A stretch of 64,000 bases of DNA, taken from contig NC_067205.1 of assembly GCF_026262505.1 (NCBI RefSeq), positions 17,174,001 through 17,238,000 on the forward strand. The letters are read 5' to 3'. Below, piece after piece: positions 46,668-57,304 of this stretch; the first letter of the stretch is position 1, and each line of letters opens with the position of its first letter. The DNA comes from Trichomonas vaginalis G3. Lineage: Eukaryota > Parabasalia > Trichomonadida > Trichomonadidae. Below the pieces are notes generated by a model. That model did no database searches and was not told the DNA's origin. It worked only from the letters and a program-made list of their open reading frames with translations. The translations under genes were made by a program, and so were the position numbers.

Positions 46668-49085
46668 ATTTTAAAATTTCTTATAAAATATTTTTAGTCA
46701 GTAAAGAATTTTATTAGAAAACATAATATATTCATCATTTCTGAAAACATTCAAATACATCATCAACTCATTTTTAAGAGAAATTTTCAATTTTCCTAAA
46801 TATTTCCATTTGCTAAAGCTGATTTTGTCAATTTGTTTGAAATCATTAACAAACTCCTATAATTTTCCTTATTTTCTATAAACAATTATAATGAATAATG
46901 TCCCCCGTTTGGTGCTTAAAAAATCTGCCAGCTAAAAAACGGTTATTTCCCCTCAAAAAATGGCAAATCCGGTAGTTTTGGGTATCGCCCCCATCTAAAA
47001 TGAGCATTTTTTTGACACTCGAGTGTCAAATTCAATGTATTGGCTCAAGAACGAGGTTGATTCCAGACATCAATATGAGCAATTGAATCACATATGTGAT
47101 TCCGTTTTTACCCATATGGTTTTGTCTGAATCTCAAGAAATCTTATCAGATAATTTCAGTCAAACTCAAAATTTCGTAGAATTAGTATGGTAACATTCAT
47201 TCCTTGCCCAATTCTATTATGCTCATTCATTCTTTTTATTAGTAATAAACTATATTGCGAATTTTTTATTTACCTTAAGGAATTACGAGTTTACACTGTT
47301 AGAAATTCTTTGTCCTTGTAAATTATGTAATTCCCCCACTTCAAATTAGAATCTAATTTTTTATAATTTAAATTTCATCATCTTCATTCAGGTTCATAAA
47401 AGCATCTCAAAACACCTTTCAGAACCTTCGATACGATATTCTACTATGAAATTTTTGTTGAATTCCTAATATACGAATAAATGCAAATTTTTACCATTTT
47501 TTATCTTATTTAAACAAATATTACTTAATGTAATCTTATCTATACTTCGAGAATATTGTATGATTCTGATTGCTTTGAGATAAATTAGGATTCTAAGCTC
47601 AATTTGGATTTGAATTTTACCACAAAATTGCATTATCAAATAATTATGATAATGTGTGAAATATATGATAGTAGTCTAATTCAAAAATTATATTGTTTTA
47701 CTTTAGATCATAAATAAAAAATATTAAAAATTATTAAGCCACTATATGAAAATGATGTAATAAATCATATTTCAATATAAAATTAAATTGATTTGTCGAT
47801 TTAATATTGACTTAATCCACACTTTCTCGTTTCAAAATTAAAATTTAAGTTAATTTTTTAAATTTTTTTCCAAAAAAATTTTAATTTATAAAATTTGTGG
47901 CTTGTCCACTTCACTTTGATCTATCCTTTTTAGCTTTCGTAATTTTTTTGGAAAACCCAAGCAAGCAATCAGACAGAACAGATGAGGTTACTAGATAGTA
48001 TACCCAACGCCTACTCAAGATCAACAACAAAAACAAAACTTTTTCACACATTATTCAAATCATTCACCCGAAACTACAAAAATTCTTAAGAACTTAGCGA
48101 CAACACATATACAAAAACAAAATAAATACAAAATTACCTCATAACTTTCGAAACAACCGACAGAAAAAACAAATTTTGCAATAATAGTATACAAAAGAAA
48201 AGAACAAAAACAGAAGATGAGTAGAAAACAATAAGAAGAGAGGGAAAATAAATGCATTCGGCGCCAGATCAAAAAAATACATGTGCTGACTCGGCTAGAT
48301 TATGCTACTCAATCTCGAGCTCAAAGAAGAAATGAGACTCGAGCCCGAGGGAGATAAATATATACTAAGTAAATTACCTATTTGTATCATTGTTGTTTGA
48401 ATAAACTTAATTTTTAGTCTTAAAAACAATTTTTTTAAAAGCTCATTGAGTGTCAAAATAAATTGTAAACATCACAATTTTTTATGCCTTCCAAATTTCT
48501 TTTTAATCCTTGTGCAATCGCATTAAAATCAGATGCTATTTCTATATTAAAGTTTTCATTTATTTTTAGGAAATCCGAAATTTTTTGGCTTCCAAAAAAA
48601 GATTAAATTTATGATATATCGAAAGAGAATCAGAAATAGAACCTATATTATAAGTATGAGGCAAAAAACGGAAGCCCCATTCAAATCTCACGTTTCTGCC
48701 ATTAGCAACCCCAAAAATTTTTAGCTATTTTTTGGGGACATTAAACATTTCAACTTTTAACGAAATAAATTTGATAGAGGTTCACTCAATATTGAGGCAG
48801 AAATACGATAGAGAGACATTACGTAGGAAAATGGGTTTATGGTATCAAAAAAGGCAGGAAAGTTCCATAACAAGGAAAATGGTTTATATTAAGAAGGCTG
48901 TTTTACATAAAATAGATAATATTCTTGAATCACTTGACAATTTAATGATTATTGCAAAAAGATTATTACATCTTTAATAATTCTGCCAAATTTATCATAA
49001 AACTGACCTAGAACAATACTAATTGCCTTAGCCTTTAGTAAAAAAGTTTAATTTTTAACAAATCTCACCGAAGTAATATTTTTAT
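46668..49085. other. Gene-poor stretch with a 20-base perfect palindrome
   Basis: No gene or RNA recognised. TTTGACACTCGAGTGTCAAA at 47011-47030 is a perfect palindrome. An 81-codon frame at 48,732-48,977 starts without ATG and has no domain support. Confidence 0.5.
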
Positions 49086-49091
49086 TCAAAT

Positions 49092-50393
49092 TTAAGTATC
49101 ATTTTCTGTTGGAGAAGGTGTTCTGTAAGGAAGAGGAACAAAGTTATATGGTACAGCACCAACAGCATGTGATTCAATATTGCAATCATCAAAACGTCTG
49201 TTGAATTTCATGAATCCTTTATAGTTTGTTCCACCTGTTTGGGCACCCGAGTGTAAACCAGTAATATTAATAGTGCCAAGCTTGATTTGGTCTGTTGAAG
49301 ATGTAACAAGGGTGGCATTATCTTTGCATGTGGTTGTATTGCAAGCCGGATATGAAATACCGAAATCAGAACCAAAATGTGGAATAACCCACCAGTATCT
49401 ATATAAGTTCTTGGTATATTTCGTTGCGTCAGTTGAAAGGTTCAATTCATTCTGTCCCCAACCAATGATGGTGACATCTAACATACCAAGGATTTTTCCC
49501 CAAGTTGATTGAATTGCTGATCCATCTGTTTGCCAATATCCGGAGTAAACACCTCCAGCATATGTGAATAAAGAGCTGTACACTGTGATAGATGATGTTA
49601 CAGCTCCGACTTCCCAAAGATGAGATTTGATCCATCTCCAGTTATAGAGGAAATAGATTGGGCAACCTGTCACTGGATCTCCTGGGTTGCAGCTGCCTGT
49701 GAGAGCCCAATAGTGCTTGCATCCTGTGAGACCTGGATAGCATCTATTGTTTTGGCAGTTTTCTCTTCTGAAATCTGAACGAGGAGCTTGCATGTATGTT
49801 GCTCTCTCAGATGTGGAAGATCCTGGAGTATCCCAGCTATTATAATCTGGTGGATTGTATGTCCAGAAAAGCTGATATGCGTTGAGAGGAGTTCTTTCTA
49901 TGCATGAATCACCGAGCATATCACAATCCAGAACATATTGTAAAGAGAAGTTGACAAATTGGGAGGCCCAACGAGAAACAGAGACTGTCATAGCGGCCGT
50001 GACAGCTGGAGCCCATGAGCTGCATAATTGAGTAACATCAAATACTGGGAACTGCATTGTATCAACAGTTGGTTTATAAGCAACTTGATTTGAGGCATTA
50101 TTTTGAGTTGGGAATGCAGCAATGTTTGTAAGTCCTGTTATATAATTTGTATCAACCCAATTAAAGAATTCTTCATTTGCGCCAACAGGAACAGCGGAAC
50201 CATGGTTCTGTGGAGGTGGTCTAACAGGAGATAAGAAGCGTTTTGCTTCACCAATGGTCATTTTTGAGAATTTAGGATAAAGTTTAGCAGCATATGGTGC
50301 TTTTGGATCATTGTTGATTGCATCAACTAATTCTTGTGTAATGAGTGGATCAGAGTCCTTTAAAGAAGATACAAAACATGAAAACAATAACAT
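49092..50393 (-). CDS. Papain-family (C1, cathepsin-like) protein lacking catalytic residues
   Basis: A 433-residue protein with a short hydrophobic start (MLLFSCFVSS), a propeptide-like region and a C1 peptidase fold. The active-site block reads TQLCSSWAPA (C124-W127), where C1 enzymes have QxxCGSCWA. The residue before the Trp is Ser and one residue is missing. The histidine block reads GMLDVTIIGWG (about 303-313) instead of xHxVxxxGWG, and the asparagine block reads YWWVIPHFG instead of YWxVxNSWG. The frame is intact, so it appears to be a maintained pseudo-peptidase with a binding or inhibitory role (inference). An initiator TCATT lies at 50401-50405. T. vaginalis has many C1 peptidases. 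Confidence 0.85.
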   Translation of the reverse strand: MLLFSCFVSSLKDSDPLITQELVDAINNDPKAPYAAKLYPKFSKMTIGEAKRFLSPVRPPPQNHGSAVPVGANEEFFNWVDTNYITGLTNIAAFPTQNNASNQVAYKPTVDTMQFPVFDVTQLCSSWAPAVTAAMTVSVSRWASQFVNFSLQYVLDCDMLGDSCIERTPLNAYQLFWTYNPPDYNSWDTPGSSTSERATYMQAPRSDFRRENCQNNRCYPGLTGCKHYWALTGSCNPGDPVTGCPIYFLYNWRWIKSHLWEVGAVTSSITVYSSLFTYAGGVYSGYWQTDGSAIQSTWGKILGMLDVTIIGWGQNELNLSTDATKYTKNLYRYWWVIPHFGSDFGISYPACNTTTCKDNATLVTSSTDQIKLGTINITGLHSGAQTGGTNYKGFMKFNRRFDDCNIESHAVGAVPYNFVPLPYRTPSPTENDT

Positions 50394-51940
50394 TTATTTT
50401 AATGATAATTTTTTGAGAGAATTGAATAGATTCAATTTGAGGTTCAATAAAACATCATAAATAATATCAAAAATGGAATATAAAAACAAACATACAATAA
50501 GTATCATTTTTGATAGGGTTGTTAGATTCCCGACGATAGTTGTCTTGGAAGATTTGCCTGGTGTCATCATAGTGTCTTTAAATCAAAAATTTTATTTTGG
50601 AGTTAGTTTTATTGATTTTTCAATAAAAAACATTTCTAAAACAAGAAAATAAAACGATAAAATATTTATATTTTATATAAGGATCTTATATATTTAAAAT
50701 AAATATCATTTTATTTTTTTCATTGGTGTCTGTCAAACCATAATACACTATTCAAAAATTCAATGTGTCTTGCGGTTTCAAAAGACACCTTCAAATTGAA
50801 CGATAGCACAGATACTATTGAATTTTACCCATTGTATTTAGTTTTTACCCTTTTTATTTTTAATTAATGACTGAAACAGCCGTTTTGCTATGACCTCAAT
50901 CACTTTTATTTATTATTTTAAATATTATTTAATTTTATTATTTGAATAGGCCAACTTATATTTGAGAAGCTCAATTTGAGACCACTTAATACATTGAAAT
51001 ATCATAAATATTGAAATATTAAAAAGTGTATTTCAAAATATTGAAATTATAAAAATTTATAATACTGAAATTGAGACAAATTAATAAATTCAATGTTTTT
51101 TTTTGAAATAACTCTCAAATATTATTTTTTTGTTTATTTAATGATGAATAAATATAATTGCTTTAGTCAATCATAAAAACTAATTTAAGTTTAAAATAAT
51201 GAAAGGATCATTTGATCGTTTTTTAAAATACAATTATTTTTGATGATTTGCAAGAATCTTTGAAAAGAATATAATATAGGTTCTATTTTTGTAAAATTTA
51301 TCCAAATCATGTATTACATAAATTACGATTAAAACGATGAAAGAACCAAAAAGTGTGTTTTGTGTTTTGTTGTTGCGTGTTGGATGCGGGATCCTGTTAT
51401 TTCCGAAATCGACAAAAAATTTGGAAATTTAATTTCCGAAATCGAAATTATATTAATGTTTTTAATATTCTTATATCAAAAGGATTAAAGTTCATTAAGA
51501 GAAAAATAATTCTTCTTCTTCAATCTATTGGCGCATTTATTTCTACACGCCAATAAGGAAGGGAAAATTATAAGACACCATGGTGTCTTCAAAACGCTAA
51601 TTTTTGATATTTTTAACAACCCTAATTTTTGACAATCTTATACAATTCATAAGGTTTATTTTTTATTTTAAAAATTCTATTGTGTATTCGCTGTGTAATT
51701 CTGTTTCCGATAATTTTAAGATTTTTTTAGCCGATCAAAGATTGAATATTTGATACAAAATTTTCACACACAATTTCAATAAGGTTTAATTTTTGCAAAT
51801 GTTCGCTTGCAATTTTGGATTATAACCTTTATTAGTTTTAGCAATTTTGAAGAAAATGGTAGATGGATTTAAGAGTTTCTCACAATATAGAAAAATGATT
51901 CACAATCAGTTAACTAAAAAAAAAAAAAAAAAAAAAAAAA
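50394..51940. other. Spacer with a short coding-like remnant
   Basis: On the minus strand at about 50506-50586 a short open stretch reads like protein (QIFQDNYRRESNNPIKND) but has no clear start and ends in AT-rich DNA. It may be a gene fragment upstream of the peptidase-like gene. The rest is AT-rich and ends in a run of 26 A (51916-51941). Confidence 0.35.
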
Positions 51941-52231
51941 AGGTAGTGGGGCTTCCAGGCACTTCGTGCCTTCTAGCCCTGAAGATGTTTAGTATAAATG
52001 AAGTTCTTATATACGGGTCTTCCAGGAGCTTTTCACAAATTATATATGTTTTCATGTTTTGTCAAGACTTCTTCGTAAAATCAGACAAAAATAATGTTTA
52101 GGGTAGAAGGTTAGATATAACCTCTTTTCTAACCTCTTTTCTACCCTCTTGAATTTTCAAGACTTCTTCGTACATGTTTTGTCACTTTTCTGTCACTTTT
52201 CAGGAAAAAACATTTTTATTATATATATAAA

Positions 52232-53050
52232 ATGAATTTTACAAAACCACCGTTACCCTTCTTTGGAAATAAGAGTAGATGTAAAGATATTCTATTGAGA
52301 GAACTTAAGAAACTACCGAATGGTCTAACATTTGTAGACTTGTTCGGTGGAAGTTTCTATATATCTCATTTGTGCCATACAATATTTCCTGACTCAAAGA
52401 TTATATGCAATGACTTCGACAACTATATGAACCGTCTCAAACATATACCAGACACAAACAAAATATTGAAAGAGTTAAAAGAAAAGATACCTATAGGTAA
52501 GATGGAACGTATACCATTAGATAAGAAAAATACTGTCAGAGAGGTTTTGAAAAAGGCAGAGTATATTGACTGGGATAGTATATCTGCTAGACTATTATAT
52601 AGTGGTGCTATAAGAGTTCATGACATTGAAACACTTATGTCAAAAGTTTTATATCTTAACTATACAAATGTTTTCAAAGAGAACATAGAAAAATATATTG
52701 AGGGTATAGAGTTTGTGAGATGTCATTGGACAGAGTTGTATGAAAAATATAAAGACAAGGAAAATGTTTTCTTTATAGTGGACCCGCCGTTCTATAACAC
52801 ATGGGATTTTCAATACCAAGTAGACTGGACTTTGAGAGACTCTTTAGAAACTTTAGACGTTTTACATAACCATCCATGCTTTTACTTTACATCCGATAAA
52901 AGTGGTTTGGAAAGTGTCATGAGATGGTTAGAGGACATACATGACTATGAGTTTAGATACGATAAGATAGAATATGAGAGAGGTCCTATAAACTGGAGAA
53001 AGTGTCATAACAAAGAAATTTTACTAGTAAGTAAATGTGGTTTGAAATAG
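52232..53050 (+). CDS. DNA N6-adenine methyltransferase (Dam/D12 class)
   Basis: A 272-residue protein. The AdoMet-binding block is PFFGNKSR (about 9-16) with motif I FVDLFGGSF (34-42). The catalytic motif IV is DPPF (184-187), a permitted variant of DPPY. Length is that of a Dam/M.EcoRV-like enzyme, which methylates adenine in a short site. Adenine methylation and Maverick-derived adenine methyltransferases are reported in T. vaginalis. The gene is at the left edge of the element and looks intact. ATATATAAAATG precedes the start. Its role could be to mark or protect the element's DNA, or to affect host chromatin (inference). Confidence 0.92.
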   Translation: MNFTKPPLPFFGNKSRCKDILLRELKKLPNGLTFVDLFGGSFYISHLCHTIFPDSKIICNDFDNYMNRLKHIPDTNKILKELKEKIPIGKMERIPLDKKNTVREVLKKAEYIDWDSISARLLYSGAIRVHDIETLMSKVLYLNYTNVFKENIEKYIEGIEFVRCHWTELYEKYKDKENVFFIVDPPFYNTWDFQYQVDWTLRDSLETLDVLHNHPCFYFTSDKSGLESVMRWLEDIHDYEFRYDKIEYERGPINWRKCHNKEILLVSKCGLK

Positions 53051-53165
53051 GACTACTTGTTTTAGGTTTTTTCCATTGTGTCATTTACTTATTTGACGTG
53101 CAGAAAGATATAGAGAATATGAAGATGAACCAATGCCTGCAAATGTTCAGCATATGTACTCGTAA
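53035..53165 (+). pseudogene. Small single-pass membrane protein, frameshifted
   Basis: The ATG at 53035 overlaps the end of the methyltransferase gene by 16 bases. The product starts with a hydrophobic segment (IGLLVLGFFHCVIYLF). The expected polar, acidic tail (EYEDEPMPANVQHMYS, then TAA at 53163-53165) lies in another frame, so one frameshift near 53100 is likely. Total size would be about 43 residues. Small membrane proteins of this kind occur in viruses related to Polintons. Identification is by pattern only. Confidence 0.4.
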
Positions 53166-53188
53166 GAGATATTTTTATCTAATATTAA

Positions 53189-53590
53189 ATGGACGCACAG
53201 AACTTAGCGAATGCACAGCAACCTGGACAACCAAACCCAGAGAATATTCCAAATGAAGTTAGAATACAAACTGCAATGGCAAACTATGGTCAAGTGCCAA
53301 CAGATGTACAAATGCAAACTGCCATGTCAAATGACGCTGCGTTAGGTTTGCCACCATGGTATGCAAATATGAGATGGAAAGAGTTTTATACAAACCCCGA
53401 AGTGGGATATAAACAACTCTATGCAGATGACGCGAACACAGGAGTTGACCCAGAGTATGTTTTCTACCAGAGGAGAAATAGAATGTATGAGCTCCAGTTA
53501 AAGAATGCTATGGAACTCAGAAGGAAACGTAAGAGACTAGTGGACATTAGATTTTTACATATAGTAAAATGGGTTTCTTTGGAAGAATAG
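53189..53590 (+). CDS. Maverick protein, unknown function
   Basis: A 133-residue protein with a Gln/Asn/Pro-rich start (NLANAQQPGQPNP) and two related segments, IQTAMANYGQVPTDVQ and MQTAMSNDAA. A charged C-terminal part ends in a basic patch (LRRKRKRL). No known domain. TTTTTATCTAATATTAAATG precedes the start and fits the shared Maverick start motif. Its neighbourhood suggests a virion or virion-assembly role (inference). Confidence 0.7.
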   Translation: MDAQNLANAQQPGQPNPENIPNEVRIQTAMANYGQVPTDVQMQTAMSNDAALGLPPWYANMRWKEFYTNPEVGYKQLYADDANTGVDPEYVFYQRRNRMYELQLKNAMELRRKRKRLVDIRFLHIVKWVSLEE

Positions 53591-53811
53591 GAAACTTCTT
53601 TCGAAATGTTGGAAGAGGTATATGGAATGGAATAAAAACCGTCGGAAGAGGAATTTGGAACGGAGTCAAAAATATTGGCAAAAGAGTAGGTCAGTTCGTT
53701 GGTATTATACCTAAAGACCCTGAACCAGAAGAGCAAGCTCCTGTTATACAACAGCCTGAACCTGCACCACAGTCTAGTTGGCAACCAAATCCAACACCTC
53801 AACCGTATTAA
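53569..53811 (+). CDS. Small amphipathic virion-like protein with Pro-rich tail
   Basis: An 80-residue protein. The first half is a glycine-rich amphipathic region made of repeated GRGIWNGI/VK units. The second half is Pro/Gln-rich. It starts MGFFG, like MGLFG in the protein at 56,884. Such proteins resemble membrane-active minor capsid proteins of adenovirus-like and Polinton-like viruses, but this is inference. It overlaps the previous gene by 22 bases, and its start is preceded by TTTTTACATATAGTAAAATG. Confidence 0.7.
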   Translation: MGFFGRIGNFFRNVGRGIWNGIKTVGRGIWNGVKNIGKRVGQFVGIIPKDPEPEEQAPVIQQPEPAPQSSWQPNPTPQPY

Positions 53812-53815
53812 AAAA

Positions 53816-54664
53816 TCATATTTTTACCGTTCGATAGTAGTTGTATATGAGACTAAGTTCTAAGTAAAACGCATGGTATAATGGAATTATTCTCTTTCTT
53901 CCATCTGTAGTAAACCATACTTGAAAGTCTGAAATACTTCCACTTGGTGGTTCATATAGCTTTGTAGGTTTTTCGTAAAAGTCATTTGCCAAGCATAAAA
54001 AAGAGTTTTGTGCACCAGAAAATGAAGCATGAACTATAATAGCATCTGAGTCGAAAACATTTTCATATGTTCCATTAGGGTTTTCGACTTCATAAAAGTT
54101 CGGGTGTACTGGATATTCTGCAGGCTGATTTAACATCCTCAAAAATCTATACCATGCCAAGTTGTTATATTTTGTAGAAATATAAACGTCTTCTCCAAGG
54201 TCTTCTATTCTATTGAATTTAACAGTTGCATTTTTCCTGTCATATATAATATCGAGATGGTACTCTCCTTCGTCAATGTTGTACTGTTTTGCATATTCGA
54301 GATAGATATCGTTTATTTTTTCTTGAAAAGCTTGAAGAGTTGTTTCTAAGTTTACAAGCAAATTCACTTGTAAAAGTTTTCCCTGTTCAAATTTCTCATA
54401 CGTACGTTTTTCTTTGTTATAGTATCGAACTTCAAAAGCGACCGTAAATGGGAAACCATGTATGGCTTCTGAAATGAACTTCATTCTACGAAAGCCAATA
54501 GCTTTTGTGACGGATGGGTCTCTTAACCATCTAAGTGGGTAGTCAAAACGATAGCCTTCATGCTTTACGGTCTCTGTCTCAAACTTTTGACCGACATTCG
54601 TAAAAAGTTCATCTAATGGTTTAGTTGTAGCAACTCTTGAATTTTCTTTTTCTATTGAAAGCAT
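53816..54664 (-). CDS. Putative capsid protein (penton-like candidate)
   Basis: A 282-residue protein, beta-rich by eye, with no recognised enzyme motif or membrane segment. Its size and its place beside fibre-like and amphipathic small proteins fit a single-jelly-roll minor capsid (penton) protein of Polintons. I cannot confirm the fold from the sequence alone. The gene is convergent with the 53,569 gene (4 bases apart) and divergent from the fibre gene (18 bases apart). Its start lies behind TTTTATTCTAGATAAAATATG. Confidence 0.5.
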   Translation of the reverse strand: MLSIEKENSRVATTKPLDELFTNVGQKFETETVKHEGYRFDYPLRWLRDPSVTKAIGFRRMKFISEAIHGFPFTVAFEVRYYNKEKRTYEKFEQGKLLQVNLLVNLETTLQAFQEKINDIYLEYAKQYNIDEGEYHLDIIYDRKNATVKFNRIEDLGEDVYISTKYNNLAWYRFLRMLNQPAEYPVHPNFYEVENPNGTYENVFDSDAIIVHASFSGAQNSFLCLANDFYEKPTKLYEPPSGSISDFQVWFTTDGRKRIIPLYHAFYLELSLIYNYYRTVKI

Positions 54665-54682
54665 ATTTTATCTAGAATAAAA

Positions 54683-55913
54683 ATGTCGAAAGAAACAGCG
54701 TCTATGAGAGAAATACAACACAACCGACAACTCATTGTGCAAGCTCTAAATAAGAACACAACAAACTTTTCAAACTATTCTAAGATATCTGAGTCATTGA
54801 AAGAAGGAAACTTAAAACTGACGATAAACCCATTGACAGACGAGTTTCTGTTTCAAGACAGTAAGAACCATACTGTTTGTATAAATCCAACAAAAAGAAC
54901 TTTAAACGAGAAACCTATAGATGAACTTCTTTTGAAAGCAGATATTGACAACAAAGCTGACAAAGAGTATGTAGATGCAACAAGAGACTATATTCTCGCA
55001 TGGACAGATAGAACATACCCACAAAAACATCATACACATAACATCTATGACGTAGATGAACTACCAGCAATGTTAGATGACAAAGCAGATAAAACATATG
55101 TTGACAATAAAATGTCAAGTGAAGTGACAAGAGCTGACAAAGAATATTCTAAAAAGACTCATACACATACCATTGCAAATATTACAAACTTACAAGAAAC
55201 CTTAAACAGGAAAAGTGACGTTGGACATACACACGATTTCTTCGCAACTGTTGGTATAGAAAATATTGAAGGAACGGTTGAAGGAGCTGGTGGGGATGTA
55301 TTAGATTGGAAACCTCCTAACTTTCCACAAGGTTTAACATCGGAAGAAGACATAACAACGATGAGATACATTAGATGTAGAAATGTCTATGTCATGGAGG
55401 ATGAAAACAAAGTTAAATTCACTGCTCAAGATTTATATGATAAAAAAGCTGACAAAACAGAGCTTCAAACATTAAAGACAGAAATACTTCAAACACTATA
55501 TCCTATAGGCTCTATTTATACGTCAATGAACTCTACCAGACCAGAAGTAGTACTTGGTTTTGGAACTTGGACTCAAATAGTCGACAGGTTTTTGTATTGT
55601 GCAAACTCTTCAAAGGAAACAGGTGGAAGTAAAACGATTTCAGGTGAAAACTTACCTGCGCACAGTCACTACATAGATTTAAGTACATCTCAAGCAGGTT
55701 GGCATAAGCATAAATTTTGGGATTGGTCAGCAATGAAAAAAGGTAAAGGATATGATGTTAAAGACAACGTTCAGTTTGCTATAAATTGTTTCTGGGTAAC
55801 ACTCAGGAGATGGAAACCATACACATCGCGTTTCATATACGCAAACAACGGGACAAAGTAAAGACTACATGCCACCTTACATGACAGTTTACGCATGGTA
55901 TAGAATTGCTTAG
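54683..55913 (+). pseudogene. Phage tail-collar-like fibre protein, frameshifted near the 3' end
   Basis: The first 392 codons hold a tail-fibre-like rod with repeated KADK/HTHxI segments (ADKEYVDA, ADKTYVDN, HTHTI, VGHTHDF). A collar-type domain follows: YPIGSIYTSMNS, FGTWTQIVDRFLY and ENLPAHSHYID. The expected collar ending (THRVSY...MPPYMTVYAWYRIA, TAG at 55911-55913) lies in another frame from about 55800, so one frameshift near 55797 is inferred. The product is likely the attachment fibre of a virion. Proteins with phage tail collar domains are annotated in T. vaginalis. The start follows ATTTTATCTAGATAAAAATG. Confidence 0.85.
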
Positions 55914-56866
55914 TCGTCATTTTCAACTTCTTTAGCATATTCGTCAGGAGTTGTCTTATATTTGTTAGGAACTGTCTTTGAAAGTATACCACCTTGAACT
56001 TTGACAAGTTTGAAACGAGGTCTGACAATAGTAGTTTTATCTTCTGCTTGCAGTGTACATTTTGCCATGTTTGCCTAAAACTTCATAATATTCTCTTGTA
56101 TACTTTCTTCTATTTTTACGAACACGAATGTGAGTACCTGTCGAGTTCCCATTGTTGTCATAGTCAATAGTATTTTCATATGGGTCGCGTTTAGGTATTT
56201 CTATTTTTACTTTGTCACCTTTCTTAAGTTTGAAGCCTGGCATTCTTTCTTGTTTGTCTCTTTTGACTAAACTATTAAATATATAGTCTTTCTCTAAGTC
56301 AGGGTTGTTTTTCATTTCTTCGGGGAGTGGTTTCCCAAACCTTTTTGTTTACGGTTATTGTAAATATTTAAAACTTGTCTCATCTTTGCCATGGAGAAAT
56401 GTCTATACTTGTCGTCATATGACATTTCATCTACCTCGCCGCCTTGTGGTTGGTTTAAGTCTCTTAAGATTTTTATACAACTGTCAATGACACCAAGAGC
56501 AGAATGGTTTTGGTCGACAATGAAATATTGGTTTACATTTTTTGAACGCAGATAGTTTTTAATATCGTCTGATTTGAAAGAACTTTCATAGTCAGATGTC
56601 AGTTTTGTTGGATGGTATTTGTCAACGAATATTGTCAAAGCAGTTTTCACATCTAAAATATTTTTGGACCATAATGGTATGGCTTCACAGTATCTTGTGT
56701 TTTGACCAACAAATATTAGCCAGTATGGAGGTCCATCTTCTCTATACCTCGGAATGTTTTCCAAGATATCCATAAACCAAGCATTTGGTGTTGAACTAAA
56801 GATTTTTATCATGAGTGCTTTCTTTGTCGCTTTAGAAACATAGGGGTCCTTGTTTGGATTCGTCAT
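55910..56866 (-). pseudogene. Maverick integrase (rve), two frameshifts
   Basis: The catalytic core is 56312-56866: WFMDILENIP (D33), LTSDYESSF (D92) and, where a Glu is expected, ALGVIDSC (D128), keeping DD35 spacing. A second frame (56037 to about 56335) carries the C-terminal SH3/chromodomain-like part (FKLKKGDKVKI). A third (55910 to about 56060) ends PNKYKTTPDEYAKEVENDD. Frameshifts are inferred near 56330, in a G run, and near 56060. The core stop overlaps the start of the second frame. No HHCC zinc finger is seen at the N-terminus. It should insert the element, but this copy is broken. Confidence 0.85.
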
Positions 56867-56883
56867 TTTTTACCCTATAAGAA
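56867..56883. promoter_or_regulatory. 17-base divergent promoter of integrase and minor virion protein
   Basis: Only 17 bases separate the two start codons. Both strands read as the Maverick start motif: TTTTTTACCCTATAAGAAATG on the plus strand, and CTTATAGGGTAAAAAATG on the minus strand. Confidence 0.55.
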
Positions 56884-57285
56884 ATGGGTTTATTTGGCGC
56901 ATTAGCAGGAGTTGCATCTAGATTTTTGCCAGCAGTGGGAACACTAGCCAGAGGTGCATTTGGAATTGGAAGGAAGATTTTGAGTACATTAGGTATACTG
57001 AAAGAGAAAGCACAACCTATTATACAAACTGTACAGAAAGGTTGGGATGTAGCACGAGATGCAGCAAATCTTATTCCAAATCCTGAAACAAGAGGAAAAG
57101 TTCAAGGATGGATGGACAATGTAGGAAGACAAGCAGGAAACTATTATAACAAAGCAAATGACTACTATAACCAAGCAGGACACTATATGGACCAAGGTGA
57201 AAGATTCTTTAACAGAGGATATAACCATGCACAACAGTGGGTAAACAATAACCAACCGCAACCACCTCAAACTTGGGGAATGTAA
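56884..57285 (+). CDS. Minor virion-like protein with amphipathic start
   Basis: A 133-residue protein beginning MGLFGALAGVASRFLP, a glycine-rich amphipathic helix, with further amphipathic helices and an Asn/Tyr/Gln-rich tail with YYNKANDYYNQAGHYMDQ repeats. It resembles membrane-lytic minor capsid proteins (adenovirus pVI type) found near the integrase in Polinton-like elements. Function is inferred. It shares the MGxFG start with the 53,569 protein. Confidence 0.7.
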   Translation: MGLFGALAGVASRFLPAVGTLARGAFGIGRKILSTLGILKEKAQPIIQTVQKGWDVARDAANLIPNPETRGKVQGWMDNVGRQAGNYYNKANDYYNQAGHYMDQGERFFNRGYNHAQQWVNNNQPQPPQTWGM

Positions 57286-57304
57286 AGTTTTTTACTGAGA
57301 TGAA

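Noticed and set aside
48732-48977. 81-codon frame as a gene
   Set aside because: No ATG at its start, no initiator and no recognisable domain.
51353-52101. Two frames of 67 and 84 codons near the Maverick edge
   Set aside because: One includes the A run and terminal-repeat-like DNA; neither has a domain.
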